DNA from: a virus | DNA length: 23,069 bases | Direction: 5' to 3' (one strand) | Virus record (IMG/VR): IMGVR_UViG_3300010391_000141 | Span: 1 to 23,069 of that record | Part shown: piece after piece, positions 1-8,049 of the stretch | Numbering within the stretch: position 1 is the stretch's first letter | Layout of the letters: each line of letters starts with the position of its first letter | The notes under the pieces: model-generated | What the model saw: only the letters and a program-made list of their open reading frames with translations | Told to the model about the DNA's origin: nothing | The model's database searches: none | Translations under genes and position numbers: made by a program

Positions 1-104
1 CTCGTGCCGCCCGTCGTTTGCGATTGGACAATCAGGGCGCCGCCGGCCAGCAGCAACAACAGCACCAGCGCTTTCATGCTCACTCGATCCCAAAATCGTT
101 TCAT
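1..104 (-). CDS. small secreted or lipoprotein-like protein, N-terminal fragment
   Basis: Partial gene running off the left edge; 34 codons are visible. The ATG at 104 is preceded by AAAGGAG with 7 bases of spacing, a strong ribosome-binding site. The product starts with a basic stretch (MKRFWDRVSMK), then a hydrophobic run ALVLLLLAGGALIV (residues 12-25) and a polar QSQTTGG, as expected for a Sec signal peptide or an N-terminal anchor. A second in-frame ATG at 77 would give a shorter basic region but has a poorer ribosome-binding site. It lies downstream of the capsid gene across a hairpin-rich gap, so it could be a phage gene or a host-type cargo gene. Function unknown. Confidence 0.6.
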   Translation of the reverse strand, partial: MKRFWDRVSMKALVLLLLLAGGALIVQSQTTGGT

Positions 105-136
105 GTCAGTTCTCCTTTTCATTCAGAGCCGCGATC

Positions 137-230
137 CCCCGGCAGGCCGGGGCTAGGTAAAAATCTTTTCTCCAGCCCCGGCGTGCCGGGGAGTTCTTAG
201 CGTCGCAGCGGGGCGGCTAAGCCCCGCTGC
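137..230. repeat. three hairpins in the 147-bp gap after the capsid gene
   Basis: CCCCGGC-AG-GCCGGGG at 137-152, CCCCGGC-GT-GCCGGGG at 176-191, and a 10-bp perfect stem GCAGCGGGGC / GCCCCGCTGC with a 6-base loop at 205-230. The first two belong to the CCCGGCnnGCCGGG palindrome family that recurs across the window. The third lies just past the capsid stop and could attenuate or terminate leftward transcription, although no T-run follows it. Confidence 0.75.
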
Positions 231-251
231 GCAAAGGCCGCCAGGCAGTGG

Positions 252-2843
252 CTATCCGGCCACGACGTTCTTTGCAAACCCGCGGTAGTCAATCACCACG
301 GGCTCGTACTCGTGCCGCACCTTGTACGTGATGCGGTCCGCAAAGAACACCCGATCGGCGGTCGGCTGGTCCTGAAGCCACATCTCCGGCTCCTGCCGCC
401 CTTGCAGGAACCCCAACTCGATGCAGGGCACCTCATCCTGATTCGCAAGCACGCAAAAGTCAGTTGCGTCGGTGAACAACGGGCAGGTGATGATTCGCTC
501 GCTGTTCGGACCGAAGCGATGGAATGCCTCGTTCTTCGCGGCATCTTCCTTCTGATGCTCGTTCAGGTCCTTGGCCGTCTTCTGGAGCTGCCGCGGGATG
601 ACCAGGATCGCCGCTTCAATCCCAATCACCTTTCCGGAGTCCTTCTCCGTTTGCAGATACATGAGCTGCGCGACGGCTTCAATCTCCGCCGCCGAGAGCG
701 CCACGGTCCGCAGATTCGCCCCGTGCGAGCTGGCGTGCGCCCAGGTGACGCCGTCGAAGATCGCGGCGTTGTTGATCATCAGGTCGTACACGCGCTGCGC
801 CAGGGTGCGTCGCGCCGCGCGGCCCAGCTTGTTCACCGTATCGTTCAGGAAGCCGAGGTCGTCATTGATGATCGTCTCGCGATGGATCGTCACCAAGCCG
901 CCGCGCGTGAGGATGGCATAGGTGGCCTTCTCGTCCGTCGGCGCGGTCAGCTCCGCGTAATTGGCCACTTTCGAGTCAACGATCGGCAGGTCGCCGAAGT
1001 AGCCCACCCGGATGCGCTCCTGCGTCCGGAAATCCCGGATCGCTTTGCGGTTCCCCTGCGGCACGACCAGATCCAGGCCGAAGTCCGGCTGCATGTAGCC
1101 CTGCAACAGCAAGCGGGTCATGCTGGTGCCGAGCACATTCGGGAACGACGAGGGTAGCCAGTCTTCCGAAACGTGCCGCATCTTTTCCGGGTCAATCACG
1201 CCGGTGACGTCCCGGTCACCCGTGAAGTGGACGTAGGCTTCACGGATTCCGTGGAAAGCCGGGATGGATGAATCCAGCTTCTCGCCCTGGACCATGCGGA
1301 TCATCTGCCCTTCCTCCACGCGATTCCAGTTGTGCGTCACGCCCAGCAGCTTTTGCATCCCGATCGCGGCTTTGTCGCGCGATTCCAGGCCCACCGACGC
1401 CGGCGTGCTGGAAATTCTCGCGGGGCCCGGGGCCACGGCCCCGTAGGCCTCCCGCACCTGCCGGATCTCGCTGTCGAGCTCCTCGGGGGAGCATTCCTTG
1501 CCCTTGTAGCGCGTCCGCACCAGCTTCGCCAGCGCCGCCGGTAGTTTGGAATCGCTCAGCTTCTGCGACAGCAACATCTGCGACTCCGCGATGCGCGTGT
1601 GTTTCTGCGCCTCCTCAACCTTCTTTTGCAGCTCGGTCACCTGCGCGTCAATCTCGCCGACCGTTTCGCCGCGCTCGGCGACTTCCAACGCCGCGCCACT
1701 CAGCGCTTCGCTGGCCTTCGTCAGCAATGCGCCGTGGTCGGCATTCTCTTTGGCCGCTTCCGCCTCGATCGTGGTGGCTGTTGCCAGCCACGATTCCCCT
1801 ACGCTCGGGAGAGCACGGAGCGACTCCAGCACTTTCTTGATGGTCTCTTTCATGATTGCTCCTTTTTCGTTGCTCCGTTTGGCGGAGCTTAAATTACCCC
1901 CGCTCTCGGCCGGGGGATTTTGTTCTTCCAGCACGGCCAGCGGCGCGCCGCCGCTCGATGCCGCGCTCACCAGGTCGCAGCTCTTGATGGCCGCAATCTC
2001 TTCCACCGCCAGCGCCCGCGCGCCGCCTTCGCCGATCGGCCGGACGGCAATCATGGCGTCCACGCTAAAGCCCAGCGGCCGGCCGATTTTCCAGGCCGCA
2101 AGCATCTTGCGCTGCGCCCACTCCTCCGATTCCAGAACCGTCAACGTCGCCTCCGGGCCTTTCGCTCCCAGCGATGGATCGGAATAAAAGCCGATCAGGT
2201 CGCGGACGCTGCCGCCCTTGGCGCCCTCGCTGTGATCCGCAAAGCATCGCGCGCCATCGAGATGCGGCAAGGCTGCCTTCGCCGATTGTGGCGTCCACTT
2301 GAGAGGTAATTGCTCCTTGGCGCGGCCCGGCGCGCCATATTCGTAGCGGTTCTTGGACAGGCCGTATTCGAAAACGCGCACGCGCCACTTGCTGCCGGTG
2401 GGCTCGGCAACGAGCGAGCCGATTGCTTCGGTAATTTCCAGAGACTCAGAAGCAGCCCAGGCTTGCTCGACTTGCTCTTCCTTGCCAAGCTTGACTTCCG
2501 CGTTATCAATAATTTCGTATGGAATTTTCCAAAAAACACCGTCCCTATCTACGACGACATAATCGCCGTAGATTTCCCGAATATATGGCCAGATCGGTTG
2601 ATTCTTCTTCACTGGCCACTTTTTTAGCAGCGCGGCATCGATCAGCCGACGTACCCCATCAAAGCTAAGGCTGGAAGAGGATTCCTTTGCTTGCTTCGCA
2701 GCACCCCAGGCGATTTTGGCGGACTCTTCTTCCGTTTTCCCGGCAGCATGCGCCGCGTTGAACGCCGCCATCCAGCGCTTCTGTTCGTCCTCGCCGAGCT
2801 TCTGCACCGCTTCCGGCAACTCGGCCATGGCGTGATAGGGCAT
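252..2843 (-). CDS. ChaB-like / prohead protease / scaffold / major capsid polyprotein
   Basis: 863 residues that appear to combine four modules. Residues 8-50 resemble ChaB (LPEAVQKLG..., AFNAAH, KIAWGAAK). Residues about 150-300 resemble phage prohead proteases: CFADHSEG with H204, RPLGFSVDA with S261 as the likely nucleophile, and the family-typical end DLVSAASSGG (290-299). Residues about 330-470 are charged, helical and scaffold-like. The rest resembles the capsid part of protease-capsid fusions of Mu-like phages, ending in GFLQGRQEPEMW (near 810) and YEPVVIDYRGF. The start has AAGGAG seven bases upstream. It is the last structural gene before a hairpin-rich gap. Such proteins normally self-cleave during head maturation to release capsid protein. 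An in-frame internal start at codon 331 has its own strong ribosome-binding site. Family recognition is by motif only. Confidence 0.85.
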   Translation of the reverse strand: MPYHAMAELPEAVQKLGEDEQKRWMAAFNAAHAAGKTEEESAKIAWGAAKQAKESSSSLSFDGVRRLIDAALLKKWPVKKNQPIWPYIREIYGDYVVVDRDGVFWKIPYEIIDNAEVKLGKEEQVEQAWAASESLEITEAIGSLVAEPTGSKWRVRVFEYGLSKNRYEYGAPGRAKEQLPLKWTPQSAKAALPHLDGARCFADHSEGAKGGSVRDLIGFYSDPSLGAKGPEATLTVLESEEWAQRKMLAAWKIGRPLGFSVDAMIAVRPIGEGGARALAVEEIAAIKSCDLVSAASSGGAPLAVLEEQNPPAESGGNLSSAKRSNEKGAIMKETIKKVLESLRALPSVGESWLATATTIEAEAAKENADHGALLTKASEALSGAALEVAERGETVGEIDAQVTELQKKVEEAQKHTRIAESQMLLSQKLSDSKLPAALAKLVRTRYKGKECSPEELDSEIRQVREAYGAVAPGPARISSTPASVGLESRDKAAIGMQKLLGVTHNWNRVEEGQMIRMVQGEKLDSSIPAFHGIREAYVHFTGDRDVTGVIDPEKMRHVSEDWLPSSFPNVLGTSMTRLLLQGYMQPDFGLDLVVPQGNRKAIRDFRTQERIRVGYFGDLPIVDSKVANYAELTAPTDEKATYAILTRGGLVTIHRETIINDDLGFLNDTVNKLGRAARRTLAQRVYDLMINNAAIFDGVTWAHASSHGANLRTVALSAAEIEAVAQLMYLQTEKDSGKVIGIEAAILVIPRQLQKTAKDLNEHQKEDAAKNEAFHRFGPNSERIITCPLFTDATDFCVLANQDEVPCIELGFLQGRQEPEMWLQDQPTADRVFFADRITYKVRHEYEPVVIDYRGFAKNVVAG
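1851..1866 (-). promoter_or_regulatory. internal ribosome-binding site and in-frame ATG inside the protease-capsid gene
   Basis: On the minus strand AAAAAGGAG sits five bases before ATG at 1853, in frame with the 863-residue protein. Translation from here would give a 533-residue scaffold-capsid product lacking the protease, starting MKETIKKVLE. The match to the Shine-Dalgarno consensus is as good as any in the window. Use in vivo is an inference. Confidence 0.55.
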
Positions 2844-2846
2844 CGT

Positions 2847-3104
2847 CTACTCCTTCGGCTTCAGCTCCTTCGGCTTTGCGCGGTCGTCGCGGACGTAGAA
2901 CTTCTTCCCGTCCACCGTTACCACGCAAATCGTCCCGTCCTCGCGCGGGTTGCCATTCGCCGCGATGGTTCCTTTCGGGAAATCGCTCAGCGACTTGGGG
3001 TCGTCCGGGATCAAAACAGAATCCACCATCGTTCGGTAGATGGGATTCCCCTCCCGGTTTTTCTCCCCTGTTTTTTCCTGGTGCGATCCTGTAATCACTC
3101 GCAT
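2847..3104 (-). CDS. small phage protein between F-like and capsid genes
   Basis: 85 residues, starting MRVITGSHQEKTGEK and ending in a Lys/Pro/Glu tail (KPKELKPKE). The ATG at 3104 is chosen because the longer frame runs through a repeat palindrome and into the previous gene; GAAAGG lies about 10 bases upstream. The middle contains IPDDPKSLSDFPKGT and DGKKFYVRDDRAK, a soluble acidic/basic pattern without a domain I can name. It ends 3 bases before the capsid polyprotein start and sits where head-completion or capsid accessory proteins are usually encoded. A structural or decoration role is only a guess. Confidence 0.65.
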   Translation of the reverse strand: MRVITGSHQEKTGEKNREGNPIYRTMVDSVLIPDDPKSLSDFPKGTIAANGNPREDGTICVVTVDGKKFYVRDDRAKPKELKPKE

Positions 3105-3131
3105 GTACTTCGTACCTTTCTGCGCTCCCGG

Positions 3132-3146
3132 CCCCGGCAACCGGGG
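3132..3146. repeat. CCCCGG-CAA-CCGGGG palindrome in the gap 3105-3174
   Basis: Perfect 6-bp stem with a 3-base loop, flanked by GCTCCCGG. It lies in the 70-bp intergenic gap and is a relative of the dispersed CCCGGCnnGCCGGG palindromes. Confidence 0.65.
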
Positions 3147-3174
3147 CGGTCGCGGCGTTTCGATTCGAACGTTT

Positions 3175-4086
3175 TTACGCGGCCAGGGCGCGGGCTCTGG
3201 ACGCCTCGAACTGTTTATCCAACGCGCTCGATGCGACAATATGCGGCGCCATCGAGCAACTGCACTGAATGTTTTCAGACGCCGACATCGAGTCCGGGAT
3301 CACCGCAGGGTCGTGCGGGAACCGCAAGGTTGCTGTCGTATCCAGGTTTATAAACCGCTCATCCACCGGAATCGGCGGCGATGCGCCCAGCAGAATGTGT
3401 CCCACGCGGGGCACGCGCGCCACCGGATGATGCACCCAGCGCTTCTGCACCGCCCCCTTGCCGTAGCGATCCGCCATCTGCCCGATCCTTACGTCGCTGG
3501 CAATGGCCTGCACCGTGGGGATCTCCGTGGCTGCGATGCGAAACGCCCGCTCGCCGGCTTTGGACCATAAGCTGGGCGGACCTTTCTCGGTCCCCCCGAG
3601 CGCCCCGGCAATCTCCCGGATGGTCTCGCCGAACGGCTTCCCGCCGATCAGACTCCGCCTGAGCGCAATGTCAATCTGTCCGCGCGTCTCCCGCGAGATA
3701 TTCGTAATGAGCCGCGCGCTGTAATCCTGCAGGACGGCCAACTGCTCCAGCGGCAGCCGCCCGAAACTGAATCCCAGGCCCGCGCGTCCGAACGGGATAT
3801 CGACCACTTCAGCCCCAACTTGAAAAGCCCGCCGCTGCCCTTGCCCGACTTGCTGCGCCAGCCTCCGGCCCAGCTCATCCAGCAATTGGTCGAGATCCTG
3901 GCGCACGCGGTCCAGTTGGAACCGCGTGTAGCCTTCGTTGGGCAAGCCGGCCAGCCGCGCCAGCGCTTCGCGCCGGGCGTCTTCCAGCTCCCGAATCATC
4001 CGGCGAATCACTTCCTCGGGCAAATCTCTGCCTTCCCGCAACAAGCGGTTCACCCGCTCCCTAAATCCCTCTCGCGCGCTAGGCAC
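3175..4086 (-). CDS. Mu F / SPP1 gp7-like minor head (head morphogenesis) protein
   Basis: 303 residues. Starts at GTG overlapping the portal stop (TAGTG), so translation is coupled. The N-terminal half is long and helical with many Arg/Glu residues (EEVIRRMIRELEDARREAL). The C-terminal half has the family layout: an Arg/Glu helix with AGERAFRIAATEIPTVQA, a basic KRWVHHP segment, PPIPVDERF, LRFPHDP and a terminal Cys pair (ENIQCSCSM) matching the NCRC-type end of this domain. In SPP1 and Mu these proteins associate with the portal and are needed for head assembly or DNA ejection. Position directly after portal agrees. The D-x-R-x-x-H core of classical members looks degenerate here. Confidence 0.85.
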   Translation of the reverse strand: MPSAREGFRERVNRLLREGRDLPEEVIRRMIRELEDARREALARLAGLPNEGYTRFQLDRVRQDLDQLLDELGRRLAQQVGQGQRRAFQVGAEVVDIPFGRAGLGFSFGRLPLEQLAVLQDYSARLITNISRETRGQIDIALRRSLIGGKPFGETIREIAGALGGTEKGPPSLWSKAGERAFRIAATEIPTVQAIASDVRIGQMADRYGKGAVQKRWVHHPVARVPRVGHILLGASPPIPVDERFINLDTTATLRFPHDPAVIPDSMSASENIQCSCSMAPHIVASSALDKQFEASRARALAA

Positions 4087-5648
4087 TACTGCGTAGACCT
4101 TTGCGCTCCCGGCTCGGCCATAGCCGAGCGGTCGCGGTCCGGTTCTCCTCCTGGATTCTGATTCCTGACTCCTGACTGCTCGTCGTCCGGCAACGGACGA
4201 CGGTAATCCCTCGCCCGCTCGGCGTCGCGCTCCGCCCGCGCCTTCTGGAGCATCTCCGCCGGGTCCACTTCCACGCCCAACTGCTGCAACTGCATCGCCA
4301 GGGCGCTCGCCGCCGTTTTCTCATCCACCAGGCCGTCGGCCTTCGCCAGCGAAAGCGCCGTAACCGTCTGGCTGAACGCCGTGGCGATCTTGCCCTGGTC
4401 CTTCACGGACAGCTCCGGCATCTGCACTTCAAATTTTTGGTTGATCCCTTCGGGCAGCGCGCCGGCGGCGATCTTGGCGCTGAGCACGTACCGCAGCATC
4501 TCTTCCAGCATGAATTTCACGTCGCGCTGCCGCCGCGTGAGCATCTTCAATGCCGGGTCGCCCATCTCCAAAGCCGTGGCCCGGTTTACGTCCCCGCCTT
4601 CAGCGAACCAATGCGGCGGAAATCCGAACCCAGCCAGGATCATGGCCTTCACGGTCTTGATCATCCGGTCTTGTTCGACCGCGGCTATTTGCGGATTGAC
4701 GGCGTGCCACTCGGTGTTCTCGTTGTGCACGCGCACTGCGCCGGCGCGCGGCCCCTCGGGATTATCTTTGAGCCATTGGGCAATCTGCTCCTGGGTCGCG
4801 CCGCGCATCAGGAGGTCCCAAATAAACGCGCCCTGATGCTTGGCGTGCTGTACTGCCGCCCAGATCAGCTCATCCACCGCGCCCGCCAGGTCCGCGCCTT
4901 TGAATAGATCGCTGATGCCCCGCGTGGCCGCCCGCGACTTCCGCAGAGGCCAGTAGAAACAGTCTCCTTGCAGTTGTCCGTAGCCTTCGGACAATGGGTC
5001 TTCTTCACGCGCCACCACGCGCAGCCGCCGCGCTTCTTTCTCCTGCCAATCGCGGCGTAACACCACCGTCCTGGGGCGCGTCACGGCGCGGCCGGGGTCG
5101 CCTTCGAGCGTGGCGTATTCCACGGAGTCAATCCATAGCGGGTCGGTATCCCCGATCCGCACCTGGCCGCTGATGGGGTTGGTGTAGCATTGCACCAGCG
5201 CTTCGCCAAAGACCGACTGGCCCTGCACCAGTTGCGGGATGAATTTGTCGAGGTCGTTTTCCTGATCGTTCCAAAACGCCTCCAGCTCCTCCTGCACCGC
5301 CGGCTCTTCGGCGCGCACTGTGACGCCTTCGCCCACGATGAAGTCCACCAGAATCTCCACGCAGCGCGCCGCAATGTTGTTCGTAACGTAGAGGTAATAG
5401 GCCACGCGCTGCATGCGGTCCTGTTGCGGCAGGATCAGGTCGCGCGCGTTGGGCGACTGGTTTACCCGGCGGTAATCCGCGTCCGCGCCCCCCTGATTCG
5501 GAAACAGGATCGGGACCCCTGCTTCCGCCGCATGGATGGTCTCGGAGCCGCGCGCGCCAGCGGATTCGACAAGCTCACCACCCCGTCCCGAGCGGAGTCG
5601 AGGGGCAAGCGGCGGCCGATATCCGATATTGAGTAGCGTCAAACTCAT
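4086..5648 (-). CDS. phage portal protein (Mu gp29 / SPP1 gp6-type)
   Basis: 520 residues from the ATG that overlaps the terminase stop (ATGA, 5645-5648); a 15-codon longer frame exists but is unlikely. Recognised from the overall portal pattern: NNIAARCVEILVDFIVGEG in the N-terminal wing, a middle part with GDTDPLWIDSVEY, then AMILAGFGFPPHWFAEGG and NRATALEMGDPALKML, typical of portal stem and crown regions. It forms the dodecameric ring for DNA entry at one capsid vertex. Two stretches look repeat-derived: residues about 13-25 (PRLRSGRGGELVES, from the host-type repeat at 5562-5609) and the tail EQSGVRNQNPGGEP (from the TGACTCC run at 4155-4179). Both lie at termini that portals can usually vary. 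Confidence 0.9.
   Translation of the reverse strand: MSLTLLNIGYRPPLAPRLRSGRGGELVESAGARGSETIHAAEAGVPILFPNQGGADADYRRVNQSPNARDLILPQQDRMQRVAYYLYVTNNIAARCVEILVDFIVGEGVTVRAEEPAVQEELEAFWNDQENDLDKFIPQLVQGQSVFGEALVQCYTNPISGQVRIGDTDPLWIDSVEYATLEGDPGRAVTRPRTVVLRRDWQEKEARRLRVVAREEDPLSEGYGQLQGDCFYWPLRKSRAATRGISDLFKGADLAGAVDELIWAAVQHAKHQGAFIWDLLMRGATQEQIAQWLKDNPEGPRAGAVRVHNENTEWHAVNPQIAAVEQDRMIKTVKAMILAGFGFPPHWFAEGGDVNRATALEMGDPALKMLTRRQRDVKFMLEEMLRYVLSAKIAAGALPEGINQKFEVQMPELSVKDQGKIATAFSQTVTALSLAKADGLVDEKTAASALAMQLQQLGVEVDPAEMLQKARAERDAERARDYRRPLPDDEQSGVRNQNPGGEPDRDRSAMAEPGAQRSTQ
4155..4179. repeat. TGACTCC-type run inside the portal 3' end
   Basis: ATTCTGATTCCTGACTCCTGACTGC in units of about 7 bp (shown here as two adjoining parts: ATTCTGATTCC and TGACTCCTGACTGC). 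Translated in the portal frame as SGVRNQNP. Confidence 0.7.
5562..5609. repeat. host-type dispersed repeat in the portal 5' end
   Basis: Contains GATTCGACAAGCTCACC and CGTCCCGAGCGGAGTCGAGG, the words of the common chromosomal repeat GTCATCC-GAGCGnAGTCGAAGG. It is read in frame in the portal N-terminus. Confidence 0.65.
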
Positions 5649-7105
5649 CGCCCAAATACTCCCATGCCCGGTTCTTCCCGGTCCGCATCCCACACGCTCG
5701 GCATGCGGTCTTCCCGGCTGTCATCCCGAGCGAAGCCGACGGACCTGCTTCTCTCTTCTGGCTGCCATCCCGCCTCCGCCGCCGCCACGCCGCGATCGGC
5801 GGCATGCAGCGCCAGAGCCAGACTCCAAAATCGGTCCGCGTGACCGGCCTCGGTGCGCTCGGCGTCGAAACGGATGTTCCCAGCCGTGGTGATGATTTTC
5901 TTCACGGCGTTCAGGTCGCGCCGCAATAAGCGGTCGTCGGGGATGCGGATGGTGCGCTCCTCGAATGCTTTCTTGGTGGTAACCGCCAGGTCCTGCTTGA
6001 CCTGCATGGTGAATTGCACCGGCTCGACCCGTCCCGCAAATTTCTGCGCCAGGCGCTCGGCCAGGTCCATGCCCAGGCCGCTGGCGTCAATGCAGCCCCG
6101 CAAGGCTTTCAGTTCCGGGGCGTTCACCACGTCCGCGATGGCTTTCTCCTGCACCGCAAACTGCGCCTTCGGCATTTCCTTCAGCATCCGCACCCAAAGC
6201 GTGTCGCCGAGCTTCTCGACCAGCGTCAGCACGGAAAGGTCCTTCGTCCGGCCCACGTCAAACCCCCAGAAACAGGGCCCCTGGGCCGTCCATCCGGCGG
6301 GCAAATCTTTCGTAGCGTCCACGCTCTCGCACGAGACGATCAGCTCCAGCGGGATGTAGGTCTCCGAATCCGAATGGAACACGCATTCGTACTCCTGCTG
6401 CCAAATGTCCTCGTCGCCAATCGCCCGTCGCAGCTCGTCAATCTGGATCGGACAACCCTCTTCCACGGCCTGATAGACGTCGCACCAATGGCCGCTCCAG
6501 CCGCCCGTAAACGCCGGCTGTGATTCCGCGCCGCGAGACGGCGGCAAGCCCGGCCCGCGCGATTCCACGAGTCCCACTTCTTTGGCCAGCTCAAAGTATT
6601 TTCCGCGCTGCCCGTTGGGCGTGGAGATCACCCGCAGCTTCAGATTGCCGCGCGAGATCCGCCCAAACGCCGCCGCCCAGATGGCTTTGTCGTCTTTGTG
6701 GAACGCAAACTCGTCCAGGATCATGTTCCCGCTATAGCCACGCGCCGTGTCCGGATTGGCCGGCAGGCCGATGATCCGCGAGCCGTTCGGGAACTTCACT
6801 TCATGCTGTTGGAGCTGCGTGTTCTCGAAGAAACTGGTTTCTAAATCCGCGCCGGCAATGCGCATCGCTTGAACGTGTTCCCGAACTCTCAGCATGAATT
6901 CGAGCGACTGCCGGTCGCCGCGCGAGAGCACGATCCAAAGTCCCTTCTGCTTCAGACATTCGAATACCGCTTCAAGGGCTGCGGCGAAGGAGTAGCCGAT
7001 TTGCGTGGACTTCACCGCAATCTTGAACCGGCTGTCATCCTCCACCCAGCGTTGCTGATAGGGATACAGCAAAGGCGCTGCGGCTTTATTGGACTGCGAC
7101 GCCAT
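5645..7105 (-). CDS. terminase large subunit (Mu gp28-like)
   Basis: 486 residues, motor plus nuclease. ATPase: AVKSTQIGYS (residues 30-39) is a degenerate Walker A of the gp28 kind; NMILDEFAFH (127-136) is Walker B with catalytic Glu; VISTPNG (159-165) is the coupling motif. Nuclease: GFDVGRTKD (281-289) with D283, CIDASGLGMD with D340, and GHADRFWSLALAL with D424 form the expected RNase H-like acidic triad. The start overlaps the small terminase end by 20 bp and the stop overlaps the portal start. Two stretches look inserted: residues 181-201 (ESRGPGLPPSRGAES) and the tail near 452-466 (SRSVGFARDDSRED), the latter exactly over a host-type repeat. The enzyme packages DNA into proheads; in Mu-like phages this proceeds from integrated copies. 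Confidence 0.93.
   Translation of the reverse strand: MASQSNKAAAPLLYPYQQRWVEDDSRFKIAVKSTQIGYSFAAALEAVFECLKQKGLWIVLSRGDRQSLEFMLRVREHVQAMRIAGADLETSFFENTQLQQHEVKFPNGSRIIGLPANPDTARGYSGNMILDEFAFHKDDKAIWAAAFGRISRGNLKLRVISTPNGQRGKYFELAKEVGLVESRGPGLPPSRGAESQPAFTGGWSGHWCDVYQAVEEGCPIQIDELRRAIGDEDIWQQEYECVFHSDSETYIPLELIVSCESVDATKDLPAGWTAQGPCFWGFDVGRTKDLSVLTLVEKLGDTLWVRMLKEMPKAQFAVQEKAIADVVNAPELKALRGCIDASGLGMDLAERLAQKFAGRVEPVQFTMQVKQDLAVTTKKAFEERTIRIPDDRLLRRDLNAVKKIITTAGNIRFDAERTEAGHADRFWSLALALHAADRGVAAAEAGWQPEERSRSVGFARDDSREDRMPSVWDADREEPGMGVFGR
5719..5756. repeat. host-type dispersed repeat in the terminase 3' end
   Basis: TGTCATCCCGAGCGAAGCC followed by GACGGACCTGCTTCTCTC. This is the fullest copy of the repeat in the window. 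It is translated in the terminase frame as RSVGFARDDS. Confidence 0.75.
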
Positions 7106-7658
7106 AGAATTCCTTGAGCTTTGCGAGCTTTTCGGGGGTCAAATCGCCCGCAGCCCCTTCCATGATTTCCTTCACGCCCTCCGCTGCTTTCTTCATGCGC
7201 TCCTGCCGGCCGATCAACTGCTCCAGTTTCCTGCGGTCGAGTTCCAGCTGCTGCTCTTTCAGCGCCAGCTCCTTGTCTTTGCGTTCCGCCTCCGCGTAAT
7301 TGAGCGCCAGCTTGACCAGCAGGAATGGAGACGTTTTTTTGAGCTCGCCTTCCTGCGACAACTCGTAAAACGTCTGGAGCAGCTCGGCCCGCACGCCTTC
7401 GGTCATCTGCGCGCCCATCTTGACGGCTGTCTCCACGGCCACTTCCGTGCGCTCCAGCACCAAGGCCCGCCGACGCATCTCTCCGCGATACCAGGCCGCA
7501 TAACGATTGAAGCTCGACGTGGCGATCTTCTCTTCCGTCACCCGTTCTATTTTCGCAATGATCGCTTGCTCGCGGTAATTTCTCTCCAGGCCGTCCCGCG
7601 CAATCCTCCGGGCCTCCTCGCTCAAATCGTCCACCGCGAAATGTGGGTTTCTGGCCAT
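7086..7658 (-). CDS. DUF3486 family protein, Mu gp27-like small terminase subunit
   Basis: 190 residues beginning MARNPHFAVDDLSEEARR. The N-terminal part resembles an HTH region of DUF3486 (ARRIARDGLERNYREQAI, then ATSSFNRYAAWYR). The C-terminal half (about 110-160) is strongly charged and likely coiled-coil (KDKELALKEQQLELDRRK). It lies just upstream of, and overlaps, the gp28-type large terminase, as in Mu. Its expected role is recognition of the packaging site and recruitment of the large subunit. The ribosome-binding site is weak (GGGCAGAG). A hairpin palindrome lies in the short gap before it. Confidence 0.85.
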   Translation of the reverse strand: MARNPHFAVDDLSEEARRIARDGLERNYREQAIIAKIERVTEEKIATSSFNRYAAWYRGEMRRRALVLERTEVAVETAVKMGAQMTEGVRAELLQTFYELSQEGELKKTSPFLLVKLALNYAEAERKDKELALKEQQLELDRRKLEQLIGRQERMKKAAEGVKEIMEGAAGDLTPEKLAKLKEFYGVAVQ

Positions 7659-7683
7659 TCATACGCTCTGCCCGCTTGCTCAT

Positions 7684-7697
7684 CCCGGCTAGCCGGG
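7684..7697. repeat. CCCGGC-TA-GCCGGG palindrome
   Basis: Perfect 14-bp palindrome in the 49-bp gap between two phage genes (7659-7707), preceded by TCAT as in the other family copies. Confidence 0.7.
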
Positions 7698-7707
7698 ACG
7701 GCTCGGA

Positions 7708-8049
7708 TTAAAATTTCACTCCTGGATCTTCCCCGATTTTTTTGTCATAAAGCTGCACGCCCTTGTTCGTGATCCCTAATTGCATAATGTCGTCCGGAGA
7801 GCCTTCGCGATGCGGCCGGTCCGTCCGGAAACCCGGCAGGTCCCGGCGACGCTTGAGCTCGACGAGTCCGGCTTCCTGGAGATAGACCAGATGGAAGGTC
7901 AAGGCGTCATCGCTCATTGCCTGGCCCATGTCGTCCATGACGTAGTAGAGCGTCTTGAACGTCATCCAGGCGCGGCCGTAGCCGACCAGCGCGCGCACGA
8001 TCTCGCCGCGCTGTACGTCGTGTTTGGCCTGGTCGCCCGTTTCGCTCAC
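7708..8049 (-). CDS. winged-helix-like small phage protein (gp26 slot)
   Basis: 113 residues from a GTG that overlaps the previous stop (GTGA at 8046-8049). The pattern VRALVGYGRAWMTFKTLYYVMDD, then DALTFHLVYLQEAGLVELKRRRD looks like a winged helix with a recognition helix followed by a beta wing (FRTDRPHREG), and ends GITNKGVQLYDKKIGED. It sits between the putative holin/gp25-like gene and small terminase, the place of Mu gp26. Mu gp26 has no settled function that I can cite. DNA binding is inferred from the predicted fold only. Confidence 0.7.
   Translation of the reverse strand: MSETGDQAKHDVQRGEIVRALVGYGRAWMTFKTLYYVMDDMGQAMSDDALTFHLVYLQEAGLVELKRRRDLPGFRTDRPHREGSPDDIMQLGITNKGVQLYDKKIGEDPGVKF

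Noticed and set aside
312-1157. Long plus-strand open frames opposite the capsid, portal, terminase and other genes (for example 312-1157, 1546-2187, 11069-11890, 17668-18456)
   Set aside because: They are antisense shadows of well-supported minus-strand genes in GC-rich DNA, with Arg/Ala/Pro-rich unnatural products and no ribosome-binding sites.
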